Assembly (NCBI RefSeq): GCF_014396385.1
Contig: NZ_CP060716.1
Span: forward strand, 2,294,001 to 2,358,000
Length of the DNA: 64,000 nt
Reading direction: 5' to 3'
Source: Leucobacter denitrificans
Lineage (GTDB): Bacteria > Actinomycetota > Actinomycetes > Actinomycetales > Microbacteriaceae
Shown here: piece by piece, positions 29,046-37,881 of the stretch
Position numbering within the stretch: the first letter of the stretch is position 1
Layout: each line of letters begins with the position of its first letter
The notes under the pieces: generated by a model
Databases searched by the model: none
What the model was told of the DNA's origin: nothing
The model's input: the letters and a program-made list of their open reading frames with translations, nothing else
Translations under genes and position numbers: made by a program

Positions 29046-29117
29046 TCCGCCTTGGTGTAATGGCAGCACGACAGCCTTTGGAGCTGTTAAGTCTAGGTTC
29101 GAATCCTAGGGGCGGAG
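29046..29117 (+). tRNA. tRNA-Gln (anticodon TTG)
   Basis: A 72-nt cloverleaf: acceptor TCCGCCT (29046-29052) pairs with GGGCGGA (29110-29116), discriminator G at 29117, anticodon loop CTTTGGA with TTG, and a T arm with GGTTCGAATCC. CCA is not encoded. A TATATC box at about 29021 may be the promoter. The 3' strand of the acceptor stem is also part of a downstream hairpin. Confidence 0.95.
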
Positions 29118-29154
29118 CGAGCAACGGCGAAGCATTGCTTCGTCGACTCGCTCC
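29114..29154 (+). terminator. hairpin after tRNA-Gln
   Basis: GGAGCGAG (29114-29121) pairs with CTCGCTCC (29147-29154), and an inner stem CGAAGC-ATT-GCTTCG (29128-29142) continues it. The outer stem starts inside the tRNA acceptor end, so tRNA folding and hairpin formation compete. There is no T-run. Confidence 0.5.
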
Positions 29155-29246
29155 GAATGCGGTGCCCACGGCGCCGAAAATTGGCAGGCGAAAGCCTCTC
29201 CATGTGTTGGGAGCGAGCAACGGCGGCCGGGGAAGGAATCACGCAC

Positions 29247-30698
29247 ATGGCAGATCGCTCACTCGCGGTAGTTATCTTGGCCGCTGGCCAGGGCACGCGA
29301 ATGAAGTCGGCACTTCCGAAGGTGCTGCATCGAATCGGTGGGCGCTCGTTGATTGCGCACGTGCTCGACACTGCTGCTGGGCTGAACCCTGAATATGTGA
29401 TTGCAGTAGTGCGACACGAGCGTGAACAGGTTTCGGCTGCAATTCTTGACCACGCTCCAGATACGACAATCGTCGACCAAGACGACGTTCCGGGAACCGG
29501 GCGTGCGGTCGAGCAAGCGCTGTCGGCACTTCCTCGCGATTTTGATGGATCGGTAGTGGTGCTCTCTGGCGACGTGCCGCTCATTGACGCGCCAACTATT
29601 GATGGCTTGCTCACGACCCATCTCGAGCAGCGCCGCGCGATGACGATTCTGTCCACGAAACTCACGAACCCGACTGGACTGGGCCGAATCCTGCGCGACG
29701 CAAGCGGTGCGATGACGGGCATCGTTGAAGAAAAAGACGCAGACGACGCGCAGCGTCAGATCACTGAGATTAACGGTGGCGTGTACGTATTTGGGTTCGA
29801 GCCTCTCGTGCGCGCGCTCGCCGACATTGACACGAACAACGCCCAGGGCGAGAAATACCTCACCGATGCTGCGACAAGAATTCTCGCAAGCGGTGGCGGC
29901 GTCGAAGCGGTAGCTACCGATGATCCCTGGGTGATTGCAGGCGTGAACGACCGTGCGCAACTGGCCGAGGCGGGCCGCGAGCTCAACGCGCGAATCGTGC
30001 GAGAGCACCAGCGCAACGGTGTGACGATTCAAGATCCGACCACCACTTGGATTGATGCCGATGTGTCGATCGAGGCAGACGTCGAGGTACGCCCGGGCAC
30101 CTATTTGCACGGTGCAACCTCGATTGCGACGGGCGCAATTATTGGTCCAGACACGACGCTCATCGACTGCGAGGTCGGAGAGGGCGCGCACATCCGTCGC
30201 TCAGAAGCCACACTTGCGGCATTCCAGGCCGGCGCCGACGTGGGGCCGTTCTCCTTCATTCGCCCAGGCACAGAGTTGGGCGCGAACGGCAAGATCGGCG
30301 CATTTGTTGAAGCGAAGAACGCGAAGATTGGCGATGGATCGAAGGTGCCTCACCTGAGCTACGTCGGTGATGTCACGATTGGCAAAGAGTCGAATATCGG
30401 TGCAGGCACGATCGTCGCCAACTATGACGGTGTGCAGAAGCACCAAACCGTCGTTGGCGATGCGGTGCGCATCGGATCGAAGAATGTGCTTATTGCTCCG
30501 GTTACCATTGAAGATGGAACGTACACTGCGGCGGGAACAATTGTCCGAAAGAATGTTCCGGCTGGATCGCTCTCGATGACCGTTGCGCCACAGCGCAACA
30601 TCGAGGGGTGGGTTGCCGAGCACCGACCCGGCACCAACAGCGCAGAGGCTGCGCAACAGGCCCAGGCTAACAAGCCAAAGTCTGCACCAGACAATTAA
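29247..30698 (+). CDS. glmU: bifunctional GlcNAc-1-P uridyltransferase / glucosamine-1-P acetyltransferase
   Basis: Makes UDP-GlcNAc for peptidoglycan. The N-terminal pyrophosphorylase starts with LAAGQGTRMKSALPKVLH, and VLSGDVPLI and TEINGGVYVF follow. From about residue 255 hexapeptide repeats form the left-handed beta-helix acetyltransferase, with GTELGANGKIGAFVEAKNA, NYDGVQKHQT and GSKNVLIAPV. Length 483 with a charged tail. ATG 29247 is preceded by GGAAGGA; the frame is open further upstream but only through the tRNA-Gln 3' region. The prs gene follows after 49 bp, an order seen widely. Confidence 0.96.
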   Translation: MADRSLAVVILAAGQGTRMKSALPKVLHRIGGRSLIAHVLDTAAGLNPEYVIAVVRHEREQVSAAILDHAPDTTIVDQDDVPGTGRAVEQALSALPRDFDGSVVVLSGDVPLIDAPTIDGLLTTHLEQRRAMTILSTKLTNPTGLGRILRDASGAMTGIVEEKDADDAQRQITEINGGVYVFGFEPLVRALADIDTNNAQGEKYLTDAATRILASGGGVEAVATDDPWVIAGVNDRAQLAEAGRELNARIVREHQRNGVTIQDPTTTWIDADVSIEADVEVRPGTYLHGATSIATGAIIGPDTTLIDCEVGEGAHIRRSEATLAAFQAGADVGPFSFIRPGTELGANGKIGAFVEAKNAKIGDGSKVPHLSYVGDVTIGKESNIGAGTIVANYDGVQKHQTVVGDAVRIGSKNVLIAPVTIEDGTYTAAGTIVRKNVPAGSLSMTVAPQRNIEGWVAEHRPGTNSAEAAQQAQANKPKSAPDN

Positions 30699-30747
30699 AT
30701 CACTCACCACAGGCAGTTTTGGCGAAGGGCAAACAGGGAAACTACTG

Positions 30748-31725
30748 ATGAGCAAGATCGAAATGACGGGCCAAAAGAAGCTCGTTTTGATTTCTGGGCG
30801 GGCCTACCCTGAGCTCGCCGAGCAGGTCGCCGAAGAACTGGGGGCAGAACTCGTTCCCACCGACGCGCGTACCTTTGCCAACGGCGAACTGTACGCACGC
30901 TTCGACGAGAGCGTTCGTGGTTCAGACGCATTCGTCATTCAGTCGCACACCAACCCGATCAATGAGTGGGTGATGGAGCAGCTCATCATGGTTGACGCGC
31001 TCAAGCGCGCGTCGGCGAAGCGCATTACCGTGGTTGCCCCGTTCTACCCTTACTCACGACAGGACAAGAAGGGCCGCGGTCGCGAGCCAATCTCGGCGCG
31101 ACTCATCGCAGACCTTTTCAAGACTGCGGGTGCCGACCGCATCATGTCGGTAGATCTTCACGCACCACAGATTCAGGGCTTCTTTGATGGGCCCCTCGAT
31201 CACCTGTTCGCTATGCCTGTGTTGATCGATCACTTTGAGAAGCACCTCAACCGAGATGACCTCACCGTTGTGTCTCCCGACATGGGGCGTGTCCGTGTCG
31301 CCGACGTGTGGAGTGACCGGCTCGGTGCACCACTCGCGATTATTCACAAGCGCCGCGACCCGTCTGTTGCGAACCAGGCATCGGTACACGGCATTGTCGG
31401 CGACGTGAAAGACCGCTGGTGCCTCATGGTCGATGACATGATTGACACAGGTGGCACGATTACCAAGGCGGCCGGCGCACTCAAGGCGGCTGGCGCGAAG
31501 GGTGTGACCATTGCTGCAACCCACGCCATCTTCTCCGGAAAGGCGCCCGAGTACCTGTCGCAGGAATTCATCGACCAGGTTGTCGTAACCGACACACTGC
31601 CGGTGCCGCCCGAGAAGCGTTTTGAAAAGCTGACCGTGCTGTCGATCGCGCCGCTTATTGCGAAGGCGATCCACGAAGTCTTCGAAGACGGCTCCGTTAC
31701 GAGCATGTTTGAGGGCGCAGCGTAA
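30748..31725 (+). CDS. prs: ribose-phosphate pyrophosphokinase
   Basis: PRPP synthase, 325 residues, giving the activated ribose for nucleotide, His, Trp and NAD synthesis. ATP and Mg sites are in APFYPYSRQDKKGRGREPISARL and DLHAPQIQGFFDGPLDHLFA; the PRPP loop is MVDDMIDTGGTITKA. ATG 30748 gives the family start; the frame is open upstream only into glmU. Its TAA stop lies in the left arm of an 18-bp hairpin. Confidence 0.96.
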   Translation: MSKIEMTGQKKLVLISGRAYPELAEQVAEELGAELVPTDARTFANGELYARFDESVRGSDAFVIQSHTNPINEWVMEQLIMVDALKRASAKRITVVAPFYPYSRQDKKGRGREPISARLIADLFKTAGADRIMSVDLHAPQIQGFFDGPLDHLFAMPVLIDHFEKHLNRDDLTVVSPDMGRVRVADVWSDRLGAPLAIIHKRRDPSVANQASVHGIVGDVKDRWCLMVDDMIDTGGTITKAAGALKAAGAKGVTIAATHAIFSGKAPEYLSQEFIDQVVVTDTLPVPPEKRFEKLTVLSIAPLIAKAIHEVFEDGSVTSMFEGAA

Positions 31726-31905
31726 AGAAACGCATCGCGTTTCTTTACGCTGCGGTGCTGCTACAGCGGCAGACCGACGGAGCGAAGCGCGCGGTGGCTG
31801 CCTAGCACGAAACGCATCGCGTTTCGGGGTTGGCAGCGGTGCCGCTACTGCGGCAGCCCAGGGAGAACGGAGTGAAGCGACGTTCCGGGTGGCTGCGAAA
31901 TTGGT
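31716..31905. repeat. hairpin at the prs stop followed by a degenerate tandem repeat
   Basis: A perfect 18-bp stem (31716-31733 with 31737-31754, loop ATC) overlaps the prs stop codon. Downstream, about 90 bp are present in two diverged copies: each has GCGTTTC, a GCTGC or GCAGC-rich palindrome around GGTGC(T/C)GCTAC, a GGAG-GAAGCG segment and GGTGGCTGC. A second palindrome CGAAACGC-ATC-GCGTTTCG lies at 31808-31826. This fills the first half of the 341-bp gap between prs and rplY. I see no coding sequence here. Confidence 0.7.
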
Positions 31906-31906
31906 G

Positions 31907-32066
31907 TAAAGTAGGTAGCTGTACTTCGGCGAGGGGCGCGAGAGCGCCCGTTATCGACGCGGAACGAACTGCCTCTGGGCATCGCTGCGTCGCACGTACA
32001 GGTGCGAGAAACCATTCTGACGGCTTCGGCCGCGAGACACGGGGCGAGAGCCCATAAGGAGACAAT
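31907..32066 (+). promoter_or_regulatory. promoter and structured 5' leader of rplY
   Basis: TAAAGT at 31907-31912 is a good -10 box without a clear -35. The roughly 145-nt leader contains a GC hairpin GGGCGC-GAGA-GCGCCC (31934-31949) and other short dyads, then a TAAGGAGA ribosome-binding site. No small open frame of note is present. A regulatory leader for this ribosomal or stress protein is possible but not a recognised class. Confidence 0.4.
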
Positions 32067-32666
32067 ATGAGCGAGAACAACAAGCTCCAGGCAGTCGTTC
32101 GCGAGAACTTTGGTAAGGGTGCAGCCCGCAAGCTTCGCGCTGTCGGCCAGACCCCCGCAGTTATTTACGGTCACGGCACCGATCCCAAGCACATTGCGGT
32201 CGAGACTCACCCGCTGAGCCTCATCATTCGTCACGCAAACGCACTTATCGAGCTTGACCTTGACGGCAAGAAGGAGCTCGTGCTGGTGAAGGACGTGCAG
32301 AAGGATCCGGTACGCCAGATCATCGAGCACGTTGACCTCATCATCATCAAGAAGGGCGAGACCGTTGAGGTTGAGGTTCCCATCGTGATCGTTGGCGAGC
32401 CATTCTCTGGCACGAACGCGCTTCAGGAGCTCAACACCCTGCGTCTCAGTGTTCCTGCGACGAACATTCCTGAGCACATTGAGGTCAGCGTTGAGGGCCT
32501 CGAGGCAGGCACCCACATCCTCGCTGGCGACCTCAAGCTTGCAAGCGACGAGACGCTGCTTGACACTCCTGATCACCTCGTCGTGCAGGTCGTACTGCCG
32601 CGCGGCGCTGACGAAGCTGAAGAGGGCGAAGAAGCAGCAGAGGCTGCAGAGCCCGCAGCCGAGTAA
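32067..32666 (+). CDS. rplY: 50S ribosomal protein L25 / general stress protein Ctc
   Basis: Two-domain L25 (TL5/Ctc type) of 199 residues. The N-terminal 5S rRNA-binding domain has GKGAARKLRAVGQTPAVIYGHG, and the C-terminal beta domain has the HVDLIIIKKGE and VPIVIVGEP segments. The tail is Ala/Glu-rich and acidic. AAGGAGA precedes the ATG. pth follows, as in many Gram-positive genomes, but after a terminator. Confidence 0.94.
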   Translation: MSENNKLQAVVRENFGKGAARKLRAVGQTPAVIYGHGTDPKHIAVETHPLSLIIRHANALIELDLDGKKELVLVKDVQKDPVRQIIEHVDLIIIKKGETVEVEVPIVIVGEPFSGTNALQELNTLRLSVPATNIPEHIEVSVEGLEAGTHILAGDLKLASDETLLDTPDHLVVQVVLPRGADEAEEGEEAAEAAEPAAE

Positions 32667-32682
32667 TACTTACTCTTACGGG

Positions 32683-32724
32683 ACCCGTCGGGAGGTGTTG
32701 ATCACCCGACGGGTTTCGTGTTTC
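32683..32724 (+). terminator. intrinsic terminator after rplY
   Basis: ACCCGTCGGG (32683-32692) and CCCGACGGGT (32705-32714) form a 10-bp stem followed by TTTCGTGTTT. Confidence 0.75.
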
Positions 32725-32752
32725 CTTCAGTCCTGACGAATAGGCTGGAGGT

Positions 32753-33376
32753 GTGTTTTGGCGAAGAGCAAAGAAAGACGAAGGCAACGTGGCGAGTGAC
32801 AGCTGGTTGATTGTCGGACTCGGAAACCCGGGACCGAAATATGAGACAACCAGGCACAATGTCGGTCAGATGGCGCTCGACGTGCTTGCTGACAGGATGA
32901 GTGCCAAGTTCTCTCTGCACAAAACAAACTCTCGTGTGGCAGAAGGGCGTATCATGCCTGGCGGGCCAAAGCTCATTCTTGCGAAGTCAAATGGTTACAT
33001 GAACACCTCCGGCGGGCCAGTGTCAGCACTCGCGAAATACTTTGGCGTCAGCCCAGATCGCATCATCGTGCTGCATGATGAGCTTGATCTTCCGTTTGAC
33101 TCTTTGAAGCTAAAGGTTGGGGGAGGCCACGGTGGGCACAACGGTCTGAGAGATATCGCGAAGGCGCTCGCGACGCCAGATTTTTTCAGAGTGCGGATCG
33201 GGATTGGCCGCCCACCGGGTCAACAGGATGCGGCAGATTACGTATTGAGGCCATTCGCCTCAAACGAACGCGAAGCCCTTGCCGTTTTGCTTGAAGACGC
33301 CGCAGACGCGAGCGAGTTGCTCGTCACCGACGGACTTCTCGCTGCACAGCAACGATTCCACGGAGCATCCCGATGA
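32753..33376 (+). CDS. pth: peptidyl-tRNA hydrolase
   Basis: Releases tRNA from peptidyl-tRNA that drops off the ribosome. VGLGNPGPKYETTRHNVG holds the catalytic His and Asn, SNGYMNTSGGPVSALAKYF and HDELDLPFDSLKLKVGGGHGGHNGLRD complete the active site, and FRVRIGIGRPPG is the C-terminal signature. Length 207 with a GTG start after GGAGG and a short basic N-terminal extension. The stop overlaps the mfd start (ATGA). Confidence 0.95.
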   Translation: MFWRRAKKDEGNVASDSWLIVGLGNPGPKYETTRHNVGQMALDVLADRMSAKFSLHKTNSRVAEGRIMPGGPKLILAKSNGYMNTSGGPVSALAKYFGVSPDRIIVLHDELDLPFDSLKLKVGGGHGGHNGLRDIAKALATPDFFRVRIGIGRPPGQQDAADYVLRPFASNEREALAVLLEDAADASELLVTDGLLAAQQRFHGASR

Positions 33377-36300
33377 GCCTCAGCGGGCTGGAGCACCTGC
33401 TCGAGCAGGCTCCGTCGTTTGCGCGCGCACTTGACGCAGCTGCTGAGGATGCGGAATTCTCCGTTGCGGATGGCCTGCGTGCCCCGCTCATCGCTGGCCT
33501 CATACGCAAGCGCCGAGCAGCGGGTGATCGAGGCGCAACACTCATCATCGCGGCGACGAGTCGCGAAGCTGATGCGATCCGCCAATCAATCGCATCGATT
33601 TTGCCCGACGCAATCACGACAGAATTCCCGGCATGGGAAACGCTGCCGCACGAACGCCTGAGCCCGAGCGCCGAAACAGTGGGTCGTCGCGCGCAGGCGC
33701 TGCGAGCGCTTCGCGACTACGGAGCAGACGAAGCTGTAGCCAAGGAGCACCCGTTTGTGATGGTCGCGTCGGTGCGAGCGGCATTGCAGCCGGTGTCACC
33801 GCACGCGGCGCATGCCACTCCCGTGATCTTGCAAACTGGCAAGAATGTCGTGCTCGACTCGGGTGAGCTCGGGCTCGAAGCGCTGTCGCGCACACTCGTC
33901 GAATTCGCGTACACCCGAGTTGACATGGTGACTCGACGCGGCGAGTTCGCCGTTCGCGGCGGCATTCTTGACGTGTTTCCTCCGACCGCAGAGCAGGCCG
34001 TGCGCGTTGATTTCTTTGGCGATGAGGTAGATCTCATCAAGCGGTTCGCGGTATCAGACCAGCGAAGCGCGGGAGATCCACTCGACTCACTCGAGCTGTG
34101 GCCCGCGCGAGAGCTTCTGCTCACAGCAGAGGTGCGGGAGAAGGCTGCGGAGCTGCTGCCGAGGTTCCCCGCGTTGTCGAGCATGCTTGAACGCATGAGT
34201 GCCGGCATTGCAGTCGAGGGGATGGAGAGTCTGCTTCCGCAGCTCGTGCCGGGCCTTTCTCCGCTGACGGAACTGTTGACCGACGGGGGAGCAGTGCTCG
34301 TCGTCTCGCCCGAGCGTGTGGCGGGGCGAGCTGTGAGCCTCGCCGAAACCAACCGTGAGTTCCGCGAAGCTGCCTGGTACGCGGCGACCGCGGGCGCAGA
34401 TTCGCCAGTTCCCACAGATAACAGCGGAATGCTCACGATGAATGAGCTGCGTCGCGCGGCGGTGGGTAGGCCCTGGTGGAGCGTCACCGGGTTCGTGCGT
34501 GACGCGGAGGACGACGAGGCAGCGGGCATCGATGACCTCGGCGATTCGACGATCACAGTTCTCGGTGGTGCTGCTCGGCGCGCCCAGAGTGGTGCAGAGC
34601 CGACGACCCAGGCGATCCAGCATCTGAGTCAGCGGCTGAGCGAGGGCTGGCACGCAATCGTCGCGGCGCAGGGAGTCGGGCTTGTTGAACGCGCCCGTGA
34701 TCTGCTGGCCGAAGCGGGTGCCGCAGCTCGCATGGTCGACGAACTGCCGACTGAACTTGAGACCGGGGTGATTTACCTCGTCACCGGAACCGCGTGGCAG
34801 GGCTTCGAAAGCGAAGAGGCAAAGCTGCTGCTTGAGACCGAGGTCGAGTTCTTCGGGCGTGCGGTCACTTCCCAGGTCGCGAGCGGGCAGAAGCTCGCAA
34901 GGCGGCGTGGCAAGAATGTTGTGGATCCGCTGAAGCTCGTCGCTGGTGACTACGTGGTGCACGAGACGCACGGAATCGGAAGGTTTGTCGAGCTCACTCA
35001 GCGCATGGTGCCGACCGGCGCTGGACTGCGTGCAGAGAAGGCGCTGCGCGAGTACCTGGTGCTCGAATACGCGTCAACGAAGCGCGGCATGCCGCGCGAC
35101 AAGCTCTATGTACCGACTGATCAGCTTGATCAGCTCTCACGATATGTGGGCGGTGAGGCGCCCGCGCTATCGAAGATGGGTGGTAGCGACTGGGAAGGTG
35201 CGAAGAAGAAAGCGCGCAAGGCCGTGCGCGATATCGCGGTCGAACTGGTGAAGCTCTATTCCGAGCGCATGGCTTCTCCTGGGCACGCGTTCACCGAGGA
35301 TACGCCGTGGCAGCGAGAGCTCGAAGAGGCTTTCCCATACGCGGAGACGCTCGATCAGCTCACCACGATCGACGAGGTGAAGCGCGACATGGAGCGACCC
35401 GTACCGATGGATCGGCTGCTCGCGGGCGACGTCGGCTTCGGTAAGACGGAGGTTGCGATCCGTGCAGCGTTTAAGGCGGTGCAAGACGGAAAACAGGTCG
35501 CGATGCTCGTACCGACTACCTTGCTCGTGAACCAGCACATTGAGACATTCCAGAACAGGTTTGCTGGGTTCCCGGTGCAGTTGCGCCCGCTGAGCCGGTT
35601 CCAAACTGAGAAGGAGTCGAAAGAGACGATCGAGGGGCTCGCCGCGGGTACGGTCGATGTCGTCATCGGCACCCATCGACTGCTCTCCGAAAGCGTGATC
35701 TACAAGGATCTCGGATTGCTGATCATTGACGAGGAGCAGCGGTTCGGCGTCGAGCACAAAGACGCACTCAAGAAACTCAAGGCAGGCGTCGACATCCTTG
35801 CGATGAGCGCGACGCCGATCCCACGAACACTCGAAATGGCGGTCACCGGCATTCGTGAGATGTCGACGCTCGCGACACCGCCCGAAGATCGGCACCCAAT
35901 TCTCACGTTTGTCGGCCCACGCAGCGATAAGCAGATGACCGCCGCGATCCGCCGCGAATTACTGCGCGAGGGGCAGGTGTTCTTCGTACACAATCGCGTG
36001 AGTTCGATTCAGCGGATCGCGTCGCACATTTCTGAACTCGTTCCCGAGGCGCGCGTCGCGGTTGCACACGGCCGGCTGTCTGAATCGCAGCTTGAAAAGG
36101 TGGTGCAGGACTTCTGGGAGCGGAAGTACGACGTGCTCGTCTCGACAACGATCATTGAGACGGGTCTCGATATTGCGAACGCGAACACCATCATTATTGA
36201 CCAGGCCGATAAGTACGGTCTGAGTCAGTTGCACCAGCTTCGCGGCCGCGTCGGGCGCAGTCGCGAGCGCGCGTATGCGTACTTCTTGTATGACCCCGAA

Positions 36301-37062
36301 AAGCCGCTCACTGAACACGCGAACGAGCGCCTCGAAACGCTCGCCGCAAATAACGAGCTCGGTGCAGGTATGCAGGTCGCGCTCAAGGATCTCGAGTTGC
36401 GTGGAGCCGGCAATTTGCTTGGTGGCGAGCAGTCGGGGCATATTGCTGGTGTCGGCTTTGACCTGTACCTGCGCATGATCGGTGAGGCAGTGAACACGTT
36501 TAAGGGTGTCGAGTCGGCAGTTAATACAGAACTGATTCTTGAGCTGCCGGTCGACGCGCGTATTCCTGAGGAATACGTCGAAAGCGAGCGGCTGCGCCTT
36601 GAGGCGTATCAGAAGTTCTCGGCCGCCTCGCATCCGCAGGCACCGGAGGAGAACGTATCGCTCGTGCTCGAGGAGCTCACCGATCGCTACGGCAAGCCGC
36701 CGGAGGAAGTTGAGCGACTCGCGGCGGTCTCGTCGCTCAGGCGCAGAGCCGCGAAGCTCGGCCTCTCGAAGCTCATTGCTGCAGGGCCAATGTTGCGGAT
36801 CGAGCCGGTGCAACTGCTCGATTCACGGCGCATGCGCATGAACCGCATGTACCCGGGCGCGAAGTACCAGGAATCGACGAAGGTGCTGCAGGTGCCGCTA
36901 CCCGGCGGCACAGTGACCGCCCGGAGTCCGCTCGCGGGTGTCGGCCAGCGATCCACTGCGGAAGACGGAGACGTTGTCGCGTGGGCCACGAAGGTTGTCG
37001 CGAACCTGCTCGAACCCGAGGCTCCGCCCGCGGCGGCTGGAGAAGTGCCGCAAAACGGATAA
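33373..37062 (+). CDS. mfd: transcription-repair coupling factor
   Basis: Large ATP-dependent translocase of 1229 residues that removes RNA polymerase stalled at lesions and recruits UvrA. The UvrB-like N-terminal domains, the CarD-like RNA polymerase-interacting domain (GDYVVHETHGIGRFVELTQR), the RecG-like motor with P-loop GDVGFGKT (residues 685-692), IIDEEQRFG, SATPIPRTL and QLRGRVGRSRERAYAY, and the C-terminal UvrA-autoinhibition domain are in order. It is translationally coupled to pth. Confidence 0.96.
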   Translation: MSLSGLEHLLEQAPSFARALDAAAEDAEFSVADGLRAPLIAGLIRKRRAAGDRGATLIIAATSREADAIRQSIASILPDAITTEFPAWETLPHERLSPSAETVGRRAQALRALRDYGADEAVAKEHPFVMVASVRAALQPVSPHAAHATPVILQTGKNVVLDSGELGLEALSRTLVEFAYTRVDMVTRRGEFAVRGGILDVFPPTAEQAVRVDFFGDEVDLIKRFAVSDQRSAGDPLDSLELWPARELLLTAEVREKAAELLPRFPALSSMLERMSAGIAVEGMESLLPQLVPGLSPLTELLTDGGAVLVVSPERVAGRAVSLAETNREFREAAWYAATAGADSPVPTDNSGMLTMNELRRAAVGRPWWSVTGFVRDAEDDEAAGIDDLGDSTITVLGGAARRAQSGAEPTTQAIQHLSQRLSEGWHAIVAAQGVGLVERARDLLAEAGAAARMVDELPTELETGVIYLVTGTAWQGFESEEAKLLLETEVEFFGRAVTSQVASGQKLARRRGKNVVDPLKLVAGDYVVHETHGIGRFVELTQRMVPTGAGLRAEKALREYLVLEYASTKRGMPRDKLYVPTDQLDQLSRYVGGEAPALSKMGGSDWEGAKKKARKAVRDIAVELVKLYSERMASPGHAFTEDTPWQRELEEAFPYAETLDQLTTIDEVKRDMERPVPMDRLLAGDVGFGKTEVAIRAAFKAVQDGKQVAMLVPTTLLVNQHIETFQNRFAGFPVQLRPLSRFQTEKESKETIEGLAAGTVDVVIGTHRLLSESVIYKDLGLLIIDEEQRFGVEHKDALKKLKAGVDILAMSATPIPRTLEMAVTGIREMSTLATPPEDRHPILTFVGPRSDKQMTAAIRRELLREGQVFFVHNRVSSIQRIASHISELVPEARVAVAHGRLSESQLEKVVQDFWERKYDVLVSTTIIETGLDIANANTIIIDQADKYGLSQLHQLRGRVGRSRERAYAYFLYDPEKPLTEHANERLETLAANNELGAGMQVALKDLELRGAGNLLGGEQSGHIAGVGFDLYLRMIGEAVNTFKGVESAVNTELILELPVDARIPEEYVESERLRLEAYQKFSAASHPQAPEENVSLVLEELTDRYGKPPEEVERLAAVSSLRRRAAKLGLSKLIAAGPMLRIEPVQLLDSRRMRMNRMYPGAKYQESTKVLQVPLPGGTVTARSPLAGVGQRSTAEDGDVVAWATKVVANLLEPEAPPAAAGEVPQNG

Positions 37063-37122
37063 ACGCACGGTGAATTCTGGTCGGTACCGAGCGTGATCTA
37101 ACTTGCGTTCAGGAGCCTGGCG

Positions 37123-37128
37123 TAGGCT
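37123..37128 (+). promoter_or_regulatory. -10 box of mazG
   Basis: TAGGCT ends six bases before ATG 37135. TTGCGT at 37103-37108 is a possible but short-spaced -35 box. Confidence 0.45.
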
Positions 37129-37134
37129 AATCGT

Positions 37135-37863
37135 ATGGATGCCGGTGCTGACAGACCTAGCCAGACTTTGCTCAGCGACCCCCTGCGGGCCGCCTTCGAC
37201 ACCGTGCGACGCATGGTGAACGAGGGAGGATGCGCCTGGCACGCGGTGCAGACGCACGAAAGCCTCACCAAATATCTCGTCGAGGAAACATCCGAACTCA
37301 TTGATGCGATCGAGCGCGAACTACCCGCCGACGAGGTACGCGGTGAACTCGGAGATGTGCTCTACCAGGTGCTCTTTCACGCCGCTATCGCCGAGCGCGA
37401 TGGGGAGGGTTACGACCTCGATTCCGTGGCCGCTCATCTTAATGAGAAGCTCATCGCGAGGCATCCGCACGTCTTTGGTGACCGCGGGTACATGACCGTC
37501 GAAGAGTTGCACGCAGAGTGGGAGCGACTCAAAGAAGACGCCGCGGGGGAGCAGCGTGGATCTCGGGGTCCTCTCGACGGCATTCCCGACGGCATGCCCG
37601 CGCTTGCTCGCGCGGCAAAGGTCGTGGAGCGTCTCAAGCGGGCGAAGCTCGTGCATCCGACTGCGGGTGAGCGCACGCCAGAAGATCCACTCGCTGCGGC
37701 GATCGGCCCTCGCGAGACTGCGATGGCCGAGGTTGGTATCGGTGATGCGATGATCGCGCTCGTGCTGCGTGCGAACGCAGCGGGTGTGGATCCGGAGCGG
37801 GCCCTGCGCCTCGCTACGAATCGGCTCAGCGAGCGCGTGATCGCCAATGAGAACGGCGTCTGA
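37135..37863 (+). CDS. mazG: MazG-family nucleoside triphosphate pyrophosphohydrolase
   Basis: All-alpha NTP pyrophosphohydrolase of 242 residues. The metal-binding EExxE motif is EETSELIDAIE, followed by EVRGELGDVLYQVLFHAAIAE. The second half is a degenerate repeat typical of longer MazG proteins. It hydrolyses (d)NTPs and in mycobacteria removes oxidised dCTP. Order mfd-mazG-eno is common in Actinobacteria; here regulators, a symporter and hisS are inserted before eno. Confidence 0.92.
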   Translation: MDAGADRPSQTLLSDPLRAAFDTVRRMVNEGGCAWHAVQTHESLTKYLVEETSELIDAIERELPADEVRGELGDVLYQVLFHAAIAERDGEGYDLDSVAAHLNEKLIARHPHVFGDRGYMTVEELHAEWERLKEDAAGEQRGSRGPLDGIPDGMPALARAAKVVERLKRAKLVHPTAGERTPEDPLAAAIGPRETAMAEVGIGDAMIALVLRANAAGVDPERALRLATNRLSERVIANENGV

Positions 37864-37881
37864 ACTGGCTTGCTCTCGAGG

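Noticed and set aside
28383..29069. Longer marR frame starting upstream of 28946
   Set aside because: The extra N-terminal residues run through the promoter region and into the tRNA-Gln; a TTCACA/AATAAT promoter ends seven bases before ATG 28937.
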